Shown here: positions 1 to 10,184 of the stretch, piece by piece | How positions within the stretch are numbered: position 1 is the first letter of the stretch | Layout of the letters: each line of letters opens with the position of its first letter | From: Isoetes taiwanensis | Lineage: Eukaryota; Streptophyta; Lycopodiopsida; Isoetales; Isoetaceae | Length of the DNA stretch: 64,000 nucleotides | Direction of reading: 5' to 3' | Assembly: GCA_021234155.1 (NCBI GenBank) | Contig: JAJEKV010000011.1 | Span: forward strand, 14,671,255 to 14,735,254 | Translations under genes and position numbers: made by a program | The notes under the pieces: generated by a model | Databases searched by the model: none | What the model was told of the DNA's origin: nothing | What the model saw: the letters and a program-made list of their open reading frames with translations, nothing else

Positions 1-1083
1 ATTGAGAAAGTATCCTGTATTAGTCCAGCCTTGGCCAGAAGGCTTGGGACTGATATGCTTCCCATGCCCAAGCCCAAGAGGCCATTTGGTGCACCTCCAG
101 TCAGGAAATCACCAGTTTGAACCCGTCCACATCTGTTAAAAATAGAGATCAAACATCTATAATTTTATATTTGGACATACAAACTGTTCTTGTTAGCCTT
201 GTTAATATGATATGCATACCCAAATGTGATGCTAGCTTGCACTTGTGTACTTGAATTATGTTCATGGGCAAAGCGGACAACATCTTTTACCAGAACTCCT
301 GATGTTGAAGTGTTATCAGAAAGGTATTCCACCTTGTAAGGGCATTGCTGAGTAGAACTTGAACATTGGCTGCTCAGCTCACATAGGCTGTCACTGCAGC
401 TCACAGCAGTGCTTGTTGATGACGAAGATGGCGTATATTCGCTAAGCTTGCTCTTCACTGCTTTCTGTATAAATGACAAAGGTCTGTAAATTGATGAATT
501 ATAGTAGTGTAACTATGAAATTAGCTTACCAACGTAGGATAATCATTGGGATCTATATTTGAGCATTGTTGGCATTCACAAGGTAGCCAAAAGAGGTCAC
601 TTCCAGTATCAAGTGCTACCAAAAATGACACGTTTGGAGTCCCCACGTCAACAAGAGCATAATTGATCCTGTATGGAATTAACCCAGTACTCTAAACTTG
701 CCTTTCATTAAATTTTGGAGCAAAATAATTAATAAAAAATTGTATTTTCCTCTCTTTCCCTTTTTCTTTTTTTACCAGCCAAATTCTGATCCCAGATTTG
801 TTGTCAGGTTCCCCTCTGAGAATATTAGTAGGCCATCAGATTGAAGCCTACGCCCATGACGAGCTCTATCATGAAGGAAGAGGAGATCATGGAACTCCTT
901 GGTGTTTTTGGCAGGCCAAAATTGAGTTGATTTTCCGGATGCTTTAAAAGCCTCACGGCCTCTATCAGAGTATCTGTGAATGATGTCCATGCCTAAAGAG
1001 CTTGCAGTTGCAATGCATCCAAGACTGCCCAAATTTATGGTGCAAATTAGCAACAGACCAAGTCCAGAATTGAGCCAAGACAT
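1..1083 (-). CDS. Aspartyl protease, plant A1 family (ASPG/ASP1-like), 5' part, four exons
   Basis: Four exons join cleanly on the minus strand: 1083-776, 668-530, 464-220 and 132-1, the last running off the window. All introns have GT and AG ends and the codon phases agree. The start at 1083 gives a hydrophobic N-terminus (about residues 5-25), a likely signal peptide, so the product would enter the secretory pathway. The first catalytic motif, DTGS, lies at about residues 123-126, in exon 2, followed by FWLPCECQQC. Exon 3 carries the Cys-rich flap region and exon 4 reads CGRVQTGDFL then GLLGLGMGSISVPSLLA, typical of plant A1 pepsin-like proteases. The second catalytic Asp would lie outside the window. 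No frameshift or stop is seen, so this is probably a functional endopeptidase gene. The exact substrate cannot be told. Confidence 0.9.
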
Positions 1084-1130
1084 GGTATAAGATTTCCTGT
1101 GAATTACTCGGCCTTGTCTTTCCGAGCTGA

Positions 1131-1193
1131 TTGAATTGGGCACAGCAGCTGCAAAGAGCCCAAATTGAAATGGGCACAGCAGCTGCAAAGAGC
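1131..1193. repeat. Short tandem duplication upstream of the protease start
   Basis: A unit containing GGGCACAGCAGCTGCAAAGA is present twice with a 34-bp period. It lies 50-110 bp upstream of the aspartyl protease ATG, so it is in the likely 5' UTR or core promoter. CAGCTG is an E-box-like palindrome, but a regulatory role is only a guess. Confidence 0.8.
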
Positions 1194-1199
1194 TCTTTC

Positions 1200-4100
1200 A
1201 ATTCAAGAAGAACAATTGAATGTGGGAAGATCAAACACGTAAGGTTTGAGAGGTTCTTGTGACCTTCGTTTAGCATTTCTGCTTGAAAAGATAAATGGAA
1301 ACAGAAAAAGGAAGAATCTGCCTGGAGAACAGATCTTTTGTTCAAACAACTAAGTTAGATGACATCAAGTAAGTTCCACGACCTATCTTTTAATACCTTA
1401 TTCCTGCATATTACGTTTACCGCTGTTAAAATACCACTGTAGAACAACAAGACCATAAAATGTTGAGTGGACTTGAGTGAATAAGAAAGAATACAATAGT
1501 CTTTGTATTAGGCCTACCTCAGACGTGGACATAATGCCAAACCCACCATTGTTGAATATTACGAGAAGGAAGCTAAGACTTTATGATAGTCCCTGTTCTT
1601 ATTGATCTTCAATGACATATCAAACATAGTTTTAAATTTCAAATATGACAAATGCCTCAAACGTGGACATCTACTCCCCAAGAATTATTAATTTTCAAGA
1701 CTGCCATGGTCAAACCTTCAACTTATTGTAATTTTATTCAAGCAATGGCTTTTGTAAAAGACAAGATGTCTACTAAGCAAATAAGCAATCACTTAGTAGT
1801 TCAAAAACCTCATTCACTTTCTATTCTTTACCTTCCATTCTTTGAAACGAAAGTCAATGTATAAAAATGTTGTAGAGAAAATTTACTTTTGCTTGCTACA
1901 TTAAATTTAACAAGGTTCTATTGCATGAAGGGTTGCCCTATCGACTTGATGGTTGTTGAACAGATGGCATTATGTTGAAGAAGTTGGAAAAAACAAAGGA
2001 AAACATATGTGAAGTTGAACACTTTTGAGCAAACAAAGGAAGTGTGCCATGTTATTGTCTTGAGACAAGATCCCGAATGCCATCCCTTATATGGCAATCA
2101 CAAAGAAGATATAGCAAAGATCCATTGTTATGCTAACAATGTACATTTGTTTTTCAAATATTACATTTTCACCATTTGATGTGTGCGCTTTTATAGCCAC
2201 TTCACTTAACAAGATGCTAATGCATCAAGGGGTTGCCCGTTGGATAACTATGCAAGTGGCATTACGAAAGGTCGATTATGGAGCATGCAATTGTTGGTTA
2301 AGAAAATACGATTTAGATACATGAAACATGTAGGTGTTGCGAGACAGGTATGGTATTGTATTAGAAATATGAGAACCAGGCCGTAGAAGTAATGCCGGTT
2401 TCTAATTGCTTTGCAATTTGGATAGAAGGTGCTCATTTTGTGCGTTAATTTTGAACCGGTGTAGTTATGAGCAACTTGTTTATTGTATTAGGCTAGTCAA
2501 GACTCCCATCACCACTACCATAACCAGATTTGATCAACATCGACAATAAATATTCACCTAATATTCACTATGATTAATATCTATCTACAAACAATATCTA
2601 TGGCGTATGGCTTGCCACAACATTATGCGATGAAGTTGTAGGCTTTATGCTGCCAATATAAATATTGGTCACTAGTCACCAAATGTAGTGATTGAGGGTA
2701 GGTTGCCATGGACATGATCCGACAAACTTGGCGACATGAAGTCCATTTGCAAGTAAAGACCATGTATGCACGTATGTTCTTGGTATAAACAGGGGGAATG
2801 AATCATAAAAAGATAAAAGTAGGTCTTTATTGGCAAGAATGTACACTATTTTCATCGAGTATGTTTATGTGCAAAGATTTTCAGACACATTTTCAAATTT
2901 ATAGATGACTCCTTACTGGATGATATTACATAATTTATCACTCACTATATGTGTCCTTTTTCTTTTCAATTTGTCTTCAAGAGGAGTAATTAGGTACCAT
3001 ATTTCGTTCAATTCTGGAATACATTTATAATATTTGTGTGGTGATTATAGTGGTATGTAGTTATGGATGTGTACCTCCAGAAGATAAGACTATCTAGTTG
3101 TTTGTAGATATGAATTTGGCCATAGTCTAAGAAATCAGAAAATAGTGTATGAAATAAGCAAGATATGGCTAAATTTAAAAATATTGTTATCAGAGACATC
3201 ATACCTCGTTGTGACAGTTTCATGTTGCAATTTCATATATAGTTTCAGATATAACGTTTCTTTTCATTTTTCAGGGTGTGAATTCTCGTCAAAACAACGT
3301 TTTTTATTTTCCTATTGACATAGCATCCACACGTAGGGTCAAACTAGTAGTTTGGATATTGAAAATGAATATGGCTTTTTTGTTTCAAATGGAAAAACTT
3401 CCTTGCTATGCATTTTAACTCTTATCATCAAAAAGAAACTGGGGTTGGCTCTCTTTGCTAAACAAAAGTGATACCTACACTTTCAAAATAACACGAGGAA
3501 CAAGTTCTGATTCTGACATGTCAATGGTAGAGGTTACACATGATTTTACATGCACATTTGTGTCGAGTTATATTTTACAATGCACAGATCAAATAATAGT
3601 CCCAGAATTAAAATACTTTCCGTAATTCTTTGTGTTGAGCTTGTTTTTGAATCCCCTTGCACATCAACTTAAGAGGTTGAAATTCACCATTGGTTGGAGG
3701 TACTATGGTATGGAAACAAGAATTAAATTCATGTTTAGGGTCAATCTTGTAATTGTTTATTTGAACTTCGACAGATTAGTTTAAGATTACTTGCTTCACT
3801 TCTTTTTGGGCATGGATGTTAGACTTTTGACTTGTTTTTCATTGCAGAATTATTACTTGTCTTGTAATTATTTGATTGGGCTTGAATAAATTATAAGTGC
3901 AGTGTGTGTCTTATAGAGTTGCAAGCATGATGAAGATGAATACTGACAATGCTTCAGAATATGAGTGTTCTTAGCTCTCGTGGGTGTATAAAATATTTAT
4001 CTTTAAGGTTCATTATGTTGGTTGTCCGGTACTACTAGTTGAGTGATGAATTTAATTTTTATTTATAAAATTGGGATCCTTTATGGTTTTCGTAGAATAA

Positions 4101-4370
4101 AAATTTAAGAATTTACAATAAGGTTGTGGTTTTCTAAAGGATCCCAATTTGATTAGCAGGGAAAAATAATTCGAAATTGAATGGAATGGTGGTATAGTAT
4201 GGACCACGACAAGGTAGATGTGTCATTTTCAATCGCTCACTATTGTTTAGTTTAGTTTAGTTTAGTTCGTTTTGAGCAAGATCTTGAACTTGTTGGTGGA
4301 GTTCCGTTCAGTGGAGTTCGTTTTGGAAATAAATCTAAACCTTGTGATAACTTGGAGCTGCTATAACTGT
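1200..4370. other. AT-rich intergenic stretch, no supported gene
   Basis: Only short reading frames without recognisable domains occur. One segment (about 1925-2330) has weak resemblance to decayed repeat proteins but nothing that can be supported. No transposon ends were recognised. Confidence 0.5.
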
Positions 4371-4374
4371 TCCC

Positions 4375-4383
4375 TATATAAGG
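4375..4383 (+). promoter_or_regulatory. TATA-like box (TATATAAGG)
   Basis: A TATATAAGG motif sits 95 bp upstream of the ATG at 4470. Between them is a short imperfect duplication (TGTTGGTTTCTGAGCAATT-like units near 4408 and 4437). The spacing suits a plant core promoter for the broken gene that follows. Position only; no expression evidence. Confidence 0.4.
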
Positions 4384-4469
4384 AATTTGAATATGCGACA
4401 ACTGGAATTGTTGGTTTCTGAGCAATTCTTGCAACTGTTGGTTTCTAAGCAATTTTAGGCTAGTTTGTG

Positions 4470-6475
4470 ATGGCATCTAGTTTTACAGTTGCTTCGGTGC
4501 GAGTAGAAGAGGTGCAGGTTGAGAACTTGAATTATGCCAATGCTTTTAGCCAATGCAATAATTCCATTAATTCAGAGATGGAGTTATCTGAATTGGACAG
4601 TTTGTTTTATTTGGAGCCAGGCTCAGATGGGTCTCCCCGAGTGCGGCAGTAAAATTGTTTTTCCTTAATACAGTTTCTGGGGAATTATATACGTGTCCTT
4701 GTGCTTGTGCAATATACATACAAAGTGGACGAGCTCTTGTAAGGAATGTGTTGTGATGGCAGATGTGGTAGATCGATATGCTTGTGAAACCATAGTGTCA
4801 GTGCAGAAGGAAGTGGATTCCGCCGTTCACAACGGTTCCTTAAGCCCCGAACTTGGTTAGATATCAAGAACTATGGCATTGTGCCTATTGATCGTTTCTT
4901 TCAGTATGGGGACTATGAGAGTGTGATACAAATTTTGCCTCAGACAGAAATTTGTTTTGTTTCACGTGAGCAGATAGTGTCGAAATTGATGCCTACACGA
5001 GGATTGAATATAGCAGCTTTGTTAGATATGCCATGTCATGTGCCAATCAATGGTAGTATTATGGCTACGATTATCGGATTGGATAAGACAAGGAGTGAGC
5101 CTTTGCTACGTATTGTAGATGATGTACGAGCTGAGGACTCAGACGATCTGTATTTTTGCAGAGGTCTTTATTCGAGCGTCTTAAGATATTGTATTTATCT
5201 GGAGCAAGGCCAGCGGTGTTGTTCAAGAGCATTTCTCGTAGTCTTGTCACCACAGGTGCAACTCTAGCATTTAGGCCTTTGGCGAGTCCTTCTAAGAGCG
5301 CATTTCCTACCGTTTTTAAATACGATGGTGCTTTTGTTGAATATCTAAGGAATGTTGTTTTCTCGACTCATAATCGGTTGCTAAACGATGGTGAGGTACC
5401 ATTTTGTAGTTTCATATATGTATTGCATGTGTTATGTTTATATGATTTAGTATTTCCAGAGTTGTATAATCAAAGGTTTTACATGTCATGTGGATCAGAT
5501 TACAGGGCAGCTATGTTTACAGATTGCTTCTAAGAACATCATCAAGTTTGTTTGCAGTAGTTGTGGAGGAGAATCGGGTGGATGTCGTATGCATTAGGTG
5601 TGGCGGGCGAGATGTTGTAACGGGCCCATGGTAGACCGCTCGAGTATTCGAACCTTGAATGTGCCTGTGGGGCGTTCCCCGGTGACACCGCACATTCAAG
5701 GTTCAATACTTGAGCGGTCTACCATGGGCCCGTTACAGTTGGTATCAGAGCCAAGTTTCGATCTTGGGACCTGTGGGCCTGTAACGTTCCTGACCGACAT
5801 GCCCTTAACCAACTGGGCAAAACTGTCTAGACGTTTATGAGTAGTCGCTTCTACCCATTTATGCCGGTGTCTCGGGAACGCCCCACAGGCACATTCAAGG
5901 TTCGAATACTCGAGCGGTCTACCATGGGCCCGAGCATGGTCTCTCCCACTAGAACTATGCTCGTCCTCGAGCATCCAAGGCTAATGTCTATGTCATACCA
6001 TGTCACAATGATTACCAAGTCTTTGCAAATTACCCATGCATATAGGCACCCATGGAGACTCGAACTCGAGACCTGCTCTGATACCAACTGTAACGTTCCT
6101 AACCGACATGCCCTTAACCAACTGGGCAAAACCGTCTAGACGTTTATGAGTAGTCGCTTCTACCCATTTATGCCGGTGTCTCGGGAACGCCCCACAGGCA
6201 CATTCAAGGTTCGAATACTCGAGCGGTCTACCATGGGCCCGTTACAGATGTGAAAGGACAGTTGACAATATTAGGAAAAATACGCCAACCAAAATTGTGC
6301 GAATTTCTGTAGGTGGGCAAATTTTAGATGCATTGCTTGGATACGAAGACGGCAGGACTTTGTCAGCGCTTATGCATGATCCACATGAGTTGCAGCAAAT
6401 GCTTTTGCATAATAGGCCAGTTAATACGTTTCGTGTTAACTATGCCGGAGAAATCACGGGGTTCTTAGTTGCTTA
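4470..6475 (+). pseudogene. Unrecognised protein gene, broken by frameshifts and an LTR-element insertion
   Basis: Coding-like segments follow each other on the plus strand: 4470-4652 (60 codons), about 4850-5267 (with PIDRFFQYGDYESVIQI and ALLDMPCHVPINGSIM), about 5156-5533 in another frame, then a segment before 5610 with a possible C-x2-C pair, and after an inserted element 6247-6475 (VRISVGGQILDALLGYEDG, ending NYAGEITGFLVA). At least two frame changes and one stop separate them. Removing the element 5616-6246 and one copy of its 5-bp duplication rejoins two open segments, so the gene predates the insertion. I do not recognise the family. The single-block layout behind a TATA box could fit an intronless host gene or an old virus- or transposon-derived gene; neither is shown. 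Confidence 0.5.
5616..6246. mobile_element. Small composite LTR element (TRIM-like) with 5-bp target duplication
   Basis: The element starts TGTAACGGGCCC and ends GGGCCCGTTACA and is flanked on both sides by GATGT (5611-5615 and 6247-6251). Inside are three LTR-like blocks: 5616-5737, 5780-about 5931 and 6089-6246 (158 bp). Next to the first and third are TGGTATCAGAGC primer sites matching the plant initiator Met-tRNA 3' end, at 5740-5751 on plus and 6075-6086 on minus. The minus-strand half is a compact LTR-PBS-internal-LTR unit with no coding capacity, as in TRIM elements. The first block is a foldback: its left 50 bp return inverted at 5691-5737. The two opposed primer sites indicate a rearranged or nested element. 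Confidence 0.8.
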
Positions 6476-6479
6476 GGTT

Positions 6480-6742
6480 CTGGCTTATATTTCTGTTGTG
6501 GTTGTTTAAAAGTTCACATAATTGTTAGGTTACAGTGATGTGAGGTTAAAATTTTGTAATCAAGTAAATGCAAGGATGCTTTTTGTAGTGAAACTGTATG
6601 TAATTACAGTTTGTTTTGATGAGATTTGTTGTTGAAGACATATTATGAGCATGGGAAGTTTTTTGTGGATTTTTTTTTTTTTATAAGATAATCTCACTTA
6701 TGGCCCTGTGTTATTTAATGTTGGACCTCTGTAATTGATAAG
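6480..6742. other. Spacer with T-rich tract, possible intron
   Basis: AT-rich, non-coding. A run of T at about 6670-6682 and an AG at 6741-6742 could be the polypyrimidine tract and acceptor of the exon that follows. Confidence 0.3.
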
Positions 6743-7420
6743 CTTGGCCTCATTGCTAAGAATTTGCTGGAAGCAAAACTACATGATGATTCTGAAAACT
6801 TTCCATGTTCACAAATAATTATGGCTCTCAAGGATTCTGAGCCCATAACATACATACTAATACTTCTACATGCATTTTCTGATTTTGTGTACAAAGGACA
6901 GCTTAAGAATGTCGAGGAAGAGGTTTTGAACATTAAGCTCATGTATCTTGAGATCCTCCATGCAAATGGTCTGGGTATTTCTTTACCTGAATCTACATTG
7001 CAGCTGATAATTATTATTTTTATACAAGAAGAGAGCAAAGAGGTAGAAAAGAGTGACCAGCTCTTGAGCTACCTTGAGCTCTACAAGAGAAAATGCAGTC
7101 CTCTACCATTCGAAACTTTTTTTCAATTTGCCAAGACTATTTCTGTCATTTTCAAAGATTCTCATGATGCTTTATATGATGAAATAATGAGTCATAGCCA
7201 AGACGTGAATCTCTGTGAGGATTTGGGAAGTTTAGTTAACTCGGCAACTCTGTCAAGTATAGTTAACTCGGCAACTAGGTTGGAACAAGTGCTCGCACAA
7301 AGTTTTCTCGTTTCTCTTAAGGAATATGTTTTTTCACTGCAGAAGGAAATTGCCTCTTTGAAAGCTAGTAATAATTGCAATAGAAAGAGGCGTTGCAGCA
7401 TCAATCGAAGCCCTGAAATG
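6743..7420 (+). CDS. Candidate internal exon of an unrecognised gene
   Basis: An open frame of 226 codons runs from an AG acceptor at 6741-6742 to a GTAATG donor at 7421. The product is mostly helical, with SYLELYKRKCSPLPFETF in the middle, a short internal duplication (LVNSAT/IVNSAT), a coiled-coil-like stretch (SLKEYVFSLQKEIASLKAS) and a basic patch RKRRC near the end. The length of uninterrupted frame and both splice signals favour a real exon. I do not recognise the family. No clear upstream partner exon was found, so it may be a remnant. Confidence 0.45.
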
Positions 7421-7679
7421 GTAATGCACCTCGTTCCATATTCTTAGGTTTGAAGGTTAAGATCATAGTTATAGGTTTTCTTGCAAGTCTTTTAATGTAT
7501 TAAATCGTTGTCTATTCCCTTTACTTTATTTTTTGGAGCGTGCATGCACACTTTTATTGACATATTCAATTTTGTTGAATTATGCTCTGGAATGGCATGG
7601 CATACATATGGAAGACAACGCATATTCATGTGAAATTGTCTTTGGCTTATTGTGCGTGGCTTTTTGCATAATTGCATAG

Positions 7680-7780
7680 GGCTTTATCCAAAATTTCAAC
7701 TAGTAAAAATATGTCAGAAGTAGTTTCATGGGACTGTGATTGCACAGAAGGGAAACTGTCACGAAAAAGAATGGTTCATG
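7680..7780 (+). CDS. Candidate small exon
   Basis: Between a GCATAG acceptor and a GGTAATTTT donor is an open frame reading SEVVSWDCDCTEGKLSRKR. It could belong to the same gene as 6743-7420, but the phases do not match directly, so an unseen exon or decay is needed. Confidence 0.25.
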
Positions 7781-8145
7781 GTAATTTTATCATAGATATA
7801 GTAGATTATGTGGTAAATTGTTAGACGTGTGAAATTTGTGTTAGACGTCTGAGCATCTAGATAAAGAGTCTACGGAAAGAATTTTAACTGTCTAAAACAA
7901 ATCCATGGTGACATCAGGGGCTGACAAATATGAATCTGAAAATTTTGTTCAGTTTCGATCAATTTCTGCTGAACATCCACATACTGATGTGTTAGAGGAG
8001 ATGAGAGGGTTGGTTGTGCTTTAGGGCTACAACAAGACTATGGGTTTGTCCTGCTGGACCCCTAAAGCAGTATTATCAAGTTGAGTAACATTTGTTAGTT
8101 GTGTCCATCTTGATATTGATGTCTGAATGTTCTTTCTCCTGCCAG

Positions 8146-8310
8146 ATATGTATAGCTGGTATATTCCTAGTTGAGTATTTGAGCAATCTTAGGAGTATGA
8201 AGGTTGTCATCTTTGTAAAAAAGTTGTTGCAAAATTGTGGTGGGGTCTTATTGCATCTCTCACCCATAGAGCAATGTGATGATCTACTGCAAATAGCACC
8301 TATGAGGTAG
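8146..8310 (+). CDS. Candidate terminal exon
   Basis: Follows a CTCCTGCCAG acceptor and stays open for 54 codons to a TAG at 8308. It includes NLRSMKVVIFVKKLLQNCGG. It may be the last exon of the unidentified gene upstream. Family not recognised. Confidence 0.25.
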   Translation: MCIAGIFLVEYLSNLRSMKVVIFVKKLLQNCGGVLLHLSPIEQCDDLLQIAPMR

Positions 8311-9559
8311 TAGTTGCTTTATCTGCCTTGATCATCAGACGCTGCACTTCATGCTGGAGGCGAAAAAGGATAGAGGAACAATGGACTGGTACTTGGGTTT
8401 GGATGGCAGCCCTATAACATGGTAGATGAGAAGGTTGAGAGTGGTATTCTTTGGACCTTGGCCATCAAACTTGTGTCAAAGAAACTTAGTAACAGAGGAA
8501 ATGGTGTTATCCACCTGATTAAGTTCTGGTAGGCTGGCATCCCAAATTTTTGTGGATGGAATTGGGAAGCTTGTGCAACCTACTGGCTGAGGGTAAAGAA
8601 AAACCAACTTGCAAAGTGGCTTTATTTATTATTATGTGAATAGCCACAGACTTTATGGAAGAATAACCATCTACAGTGATGTAGTTTTTCACAAATGTTG
8701 CAACTGTTAGCATTAAAGTGGAGGCCATCGTAGGCACTGGAACTCTACCAAAGCGGTCCTCCTAATCTGCTCCGGACAAATCCATAAAAGAAGTTTTGGT
8801 TGAATAAGTGCTTGGGTTGCTAGGCGACCAACAGAGAATATGCATCATAATCATATATAATCATAATCCTGGGTCAGTTCAAAGGAGGGGAACTGAAAGT
8901 CAAAAAAGAAAGAGAACTTCGAGTTAAGGAACCACTAGAACTAATATATGCTTATTTTTCTTTTATTTTTCCTTGCTCCACCTCAACTATTTAACAACTA
9001 TTGCCTTTTCTCCTTTGTAAAAAAATATAATTTTATCTTATTTGGTTATTTTGGACTGCCACATGCTAATGCTAGGGGACTCTAATACTTGATAGCAGAC
9101 TTGTGTATTGCTCATAGTTTTAGAGAAACTTTGGCGTGAAGCTACTCCAATTGAACTGTACATTTTGATTGAAGAAAGTTCAGTGATTGAAGACATATGT
9201 AGCAAGTTGTCTGATAAGTTGCCTAGAATATTGGTTATCTATTTGCATCTCCAGTATCCTTCCATGCATAAGAAGTTGTAATGAAACAGGAATAGCATGG
9301 AATCCTATATTAATAATAAATGGATAATAATCCTTAGTTCCCTCGTCATCAGAATGTTTAATGTTTTAGGATTCTAGCTGATTCAATATGGGTTGTTTAA
9401 TCGAACAATATGAAAGGTGACGCACAACATGAGAATTCTAGAACTGGAGTGTGCAATGACATCTCTATGGCTTGTTGCTTTAGTCTGATTTGCCATTAGA
9501 AGTATGTCAAAGTTACGTTTGAGTTATAGAACATTCTATAGAGCGGTATTCATCACTTT

Positions 9560-9900
9560 ATCAAAGAATAAGATGGTTGTTTGTGAGATGTATGGACCGA
9601 CTGAGTTTTTTCTATATCTTGGCTTAGTCAGCATGCATATTATCATGTTGCTAAGGAAGCCAGTTATTGCTCCTGATATGTTGTTGGAGGAGAGGTGCAA
9701 TGACTGAAGATATACACAATTTTCTAAACTTTTTGGGATAGAACCACTAAGCGTATTGCCAGAAAGCGTAATGGTCATGATTTTTAATATTGTACCAAGT
9801 TCAGATATCAACTTTTAAATGACAGAATGCAGGGCCAGTTTACCTAAATCCTTCAGGTCTTTAAAATCAAGCAAAGACAACTAGTCTGGCCTGATTATTA
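9560..9900 (-). pseudogene. Decayed leucine-rich-repeat fragment (LRR receptor type)
   Basis: Minus-strand translation contains consecutive plant extracellular LRR units: SGNTLSGSIPKSLENCVYLQ then SLHLSSNNISGAI, followed by loss of frame. Just upstream (about 9830-9900) another frame reads LSLLDFKDLKDLGKL, a further degraded unit. No kinase or signal peptide is nearby, so this is a fragment of an LRR receptor-like protein or kinase, not a working gene. Confidence 0.65.
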
Positions 9901-10184
9901 ATCCGAAGAGCCAGAGACTTTCACAACAGTAATCTCTTTTGCTCTGCAAGCTGTAAACGTATTCACAAGATTTGAAAGATAAATAAGAAAGTCGTATTTA
10001 ATTAAAGTGGGACAATTCTTGAATTTTGGGACTCGGACTGAAAATGGGACTCACACACCATAAAAGAAATTTCTGAATTGATTGCTTGAATAGAATTACA
10101 CATGACACACATAGAATTGGGTTACTTGTTTTCCTCATAAATTTTACAAACCACTAGTTGAGATAGTTTTCAAACTTCTCAATA

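Noticed and set aside
1920-2330. Decayed PPR gene
   Set aside because: Only a few residues resemble PPR motifs; no repeat register could be found.
5740-5751. tRNA gene suggested by TGGTATCAGAGC and nearby GTTCGA box-like motifs
   Set aside because: No cloverleaf can be formed; the motif is the tRNA-Met primer site of an LTR element.
5696-6139. Overlapping ORFs of 80-100 codons on both strands
   Set aside because: They are by-products of the palindromic LTR blocks of the TRIM-like element.
4470-6475. Endogenous viral movement or coat protein
   Set aside because: I could not match any conserved motif of a named viral family; kept as unrecognised.
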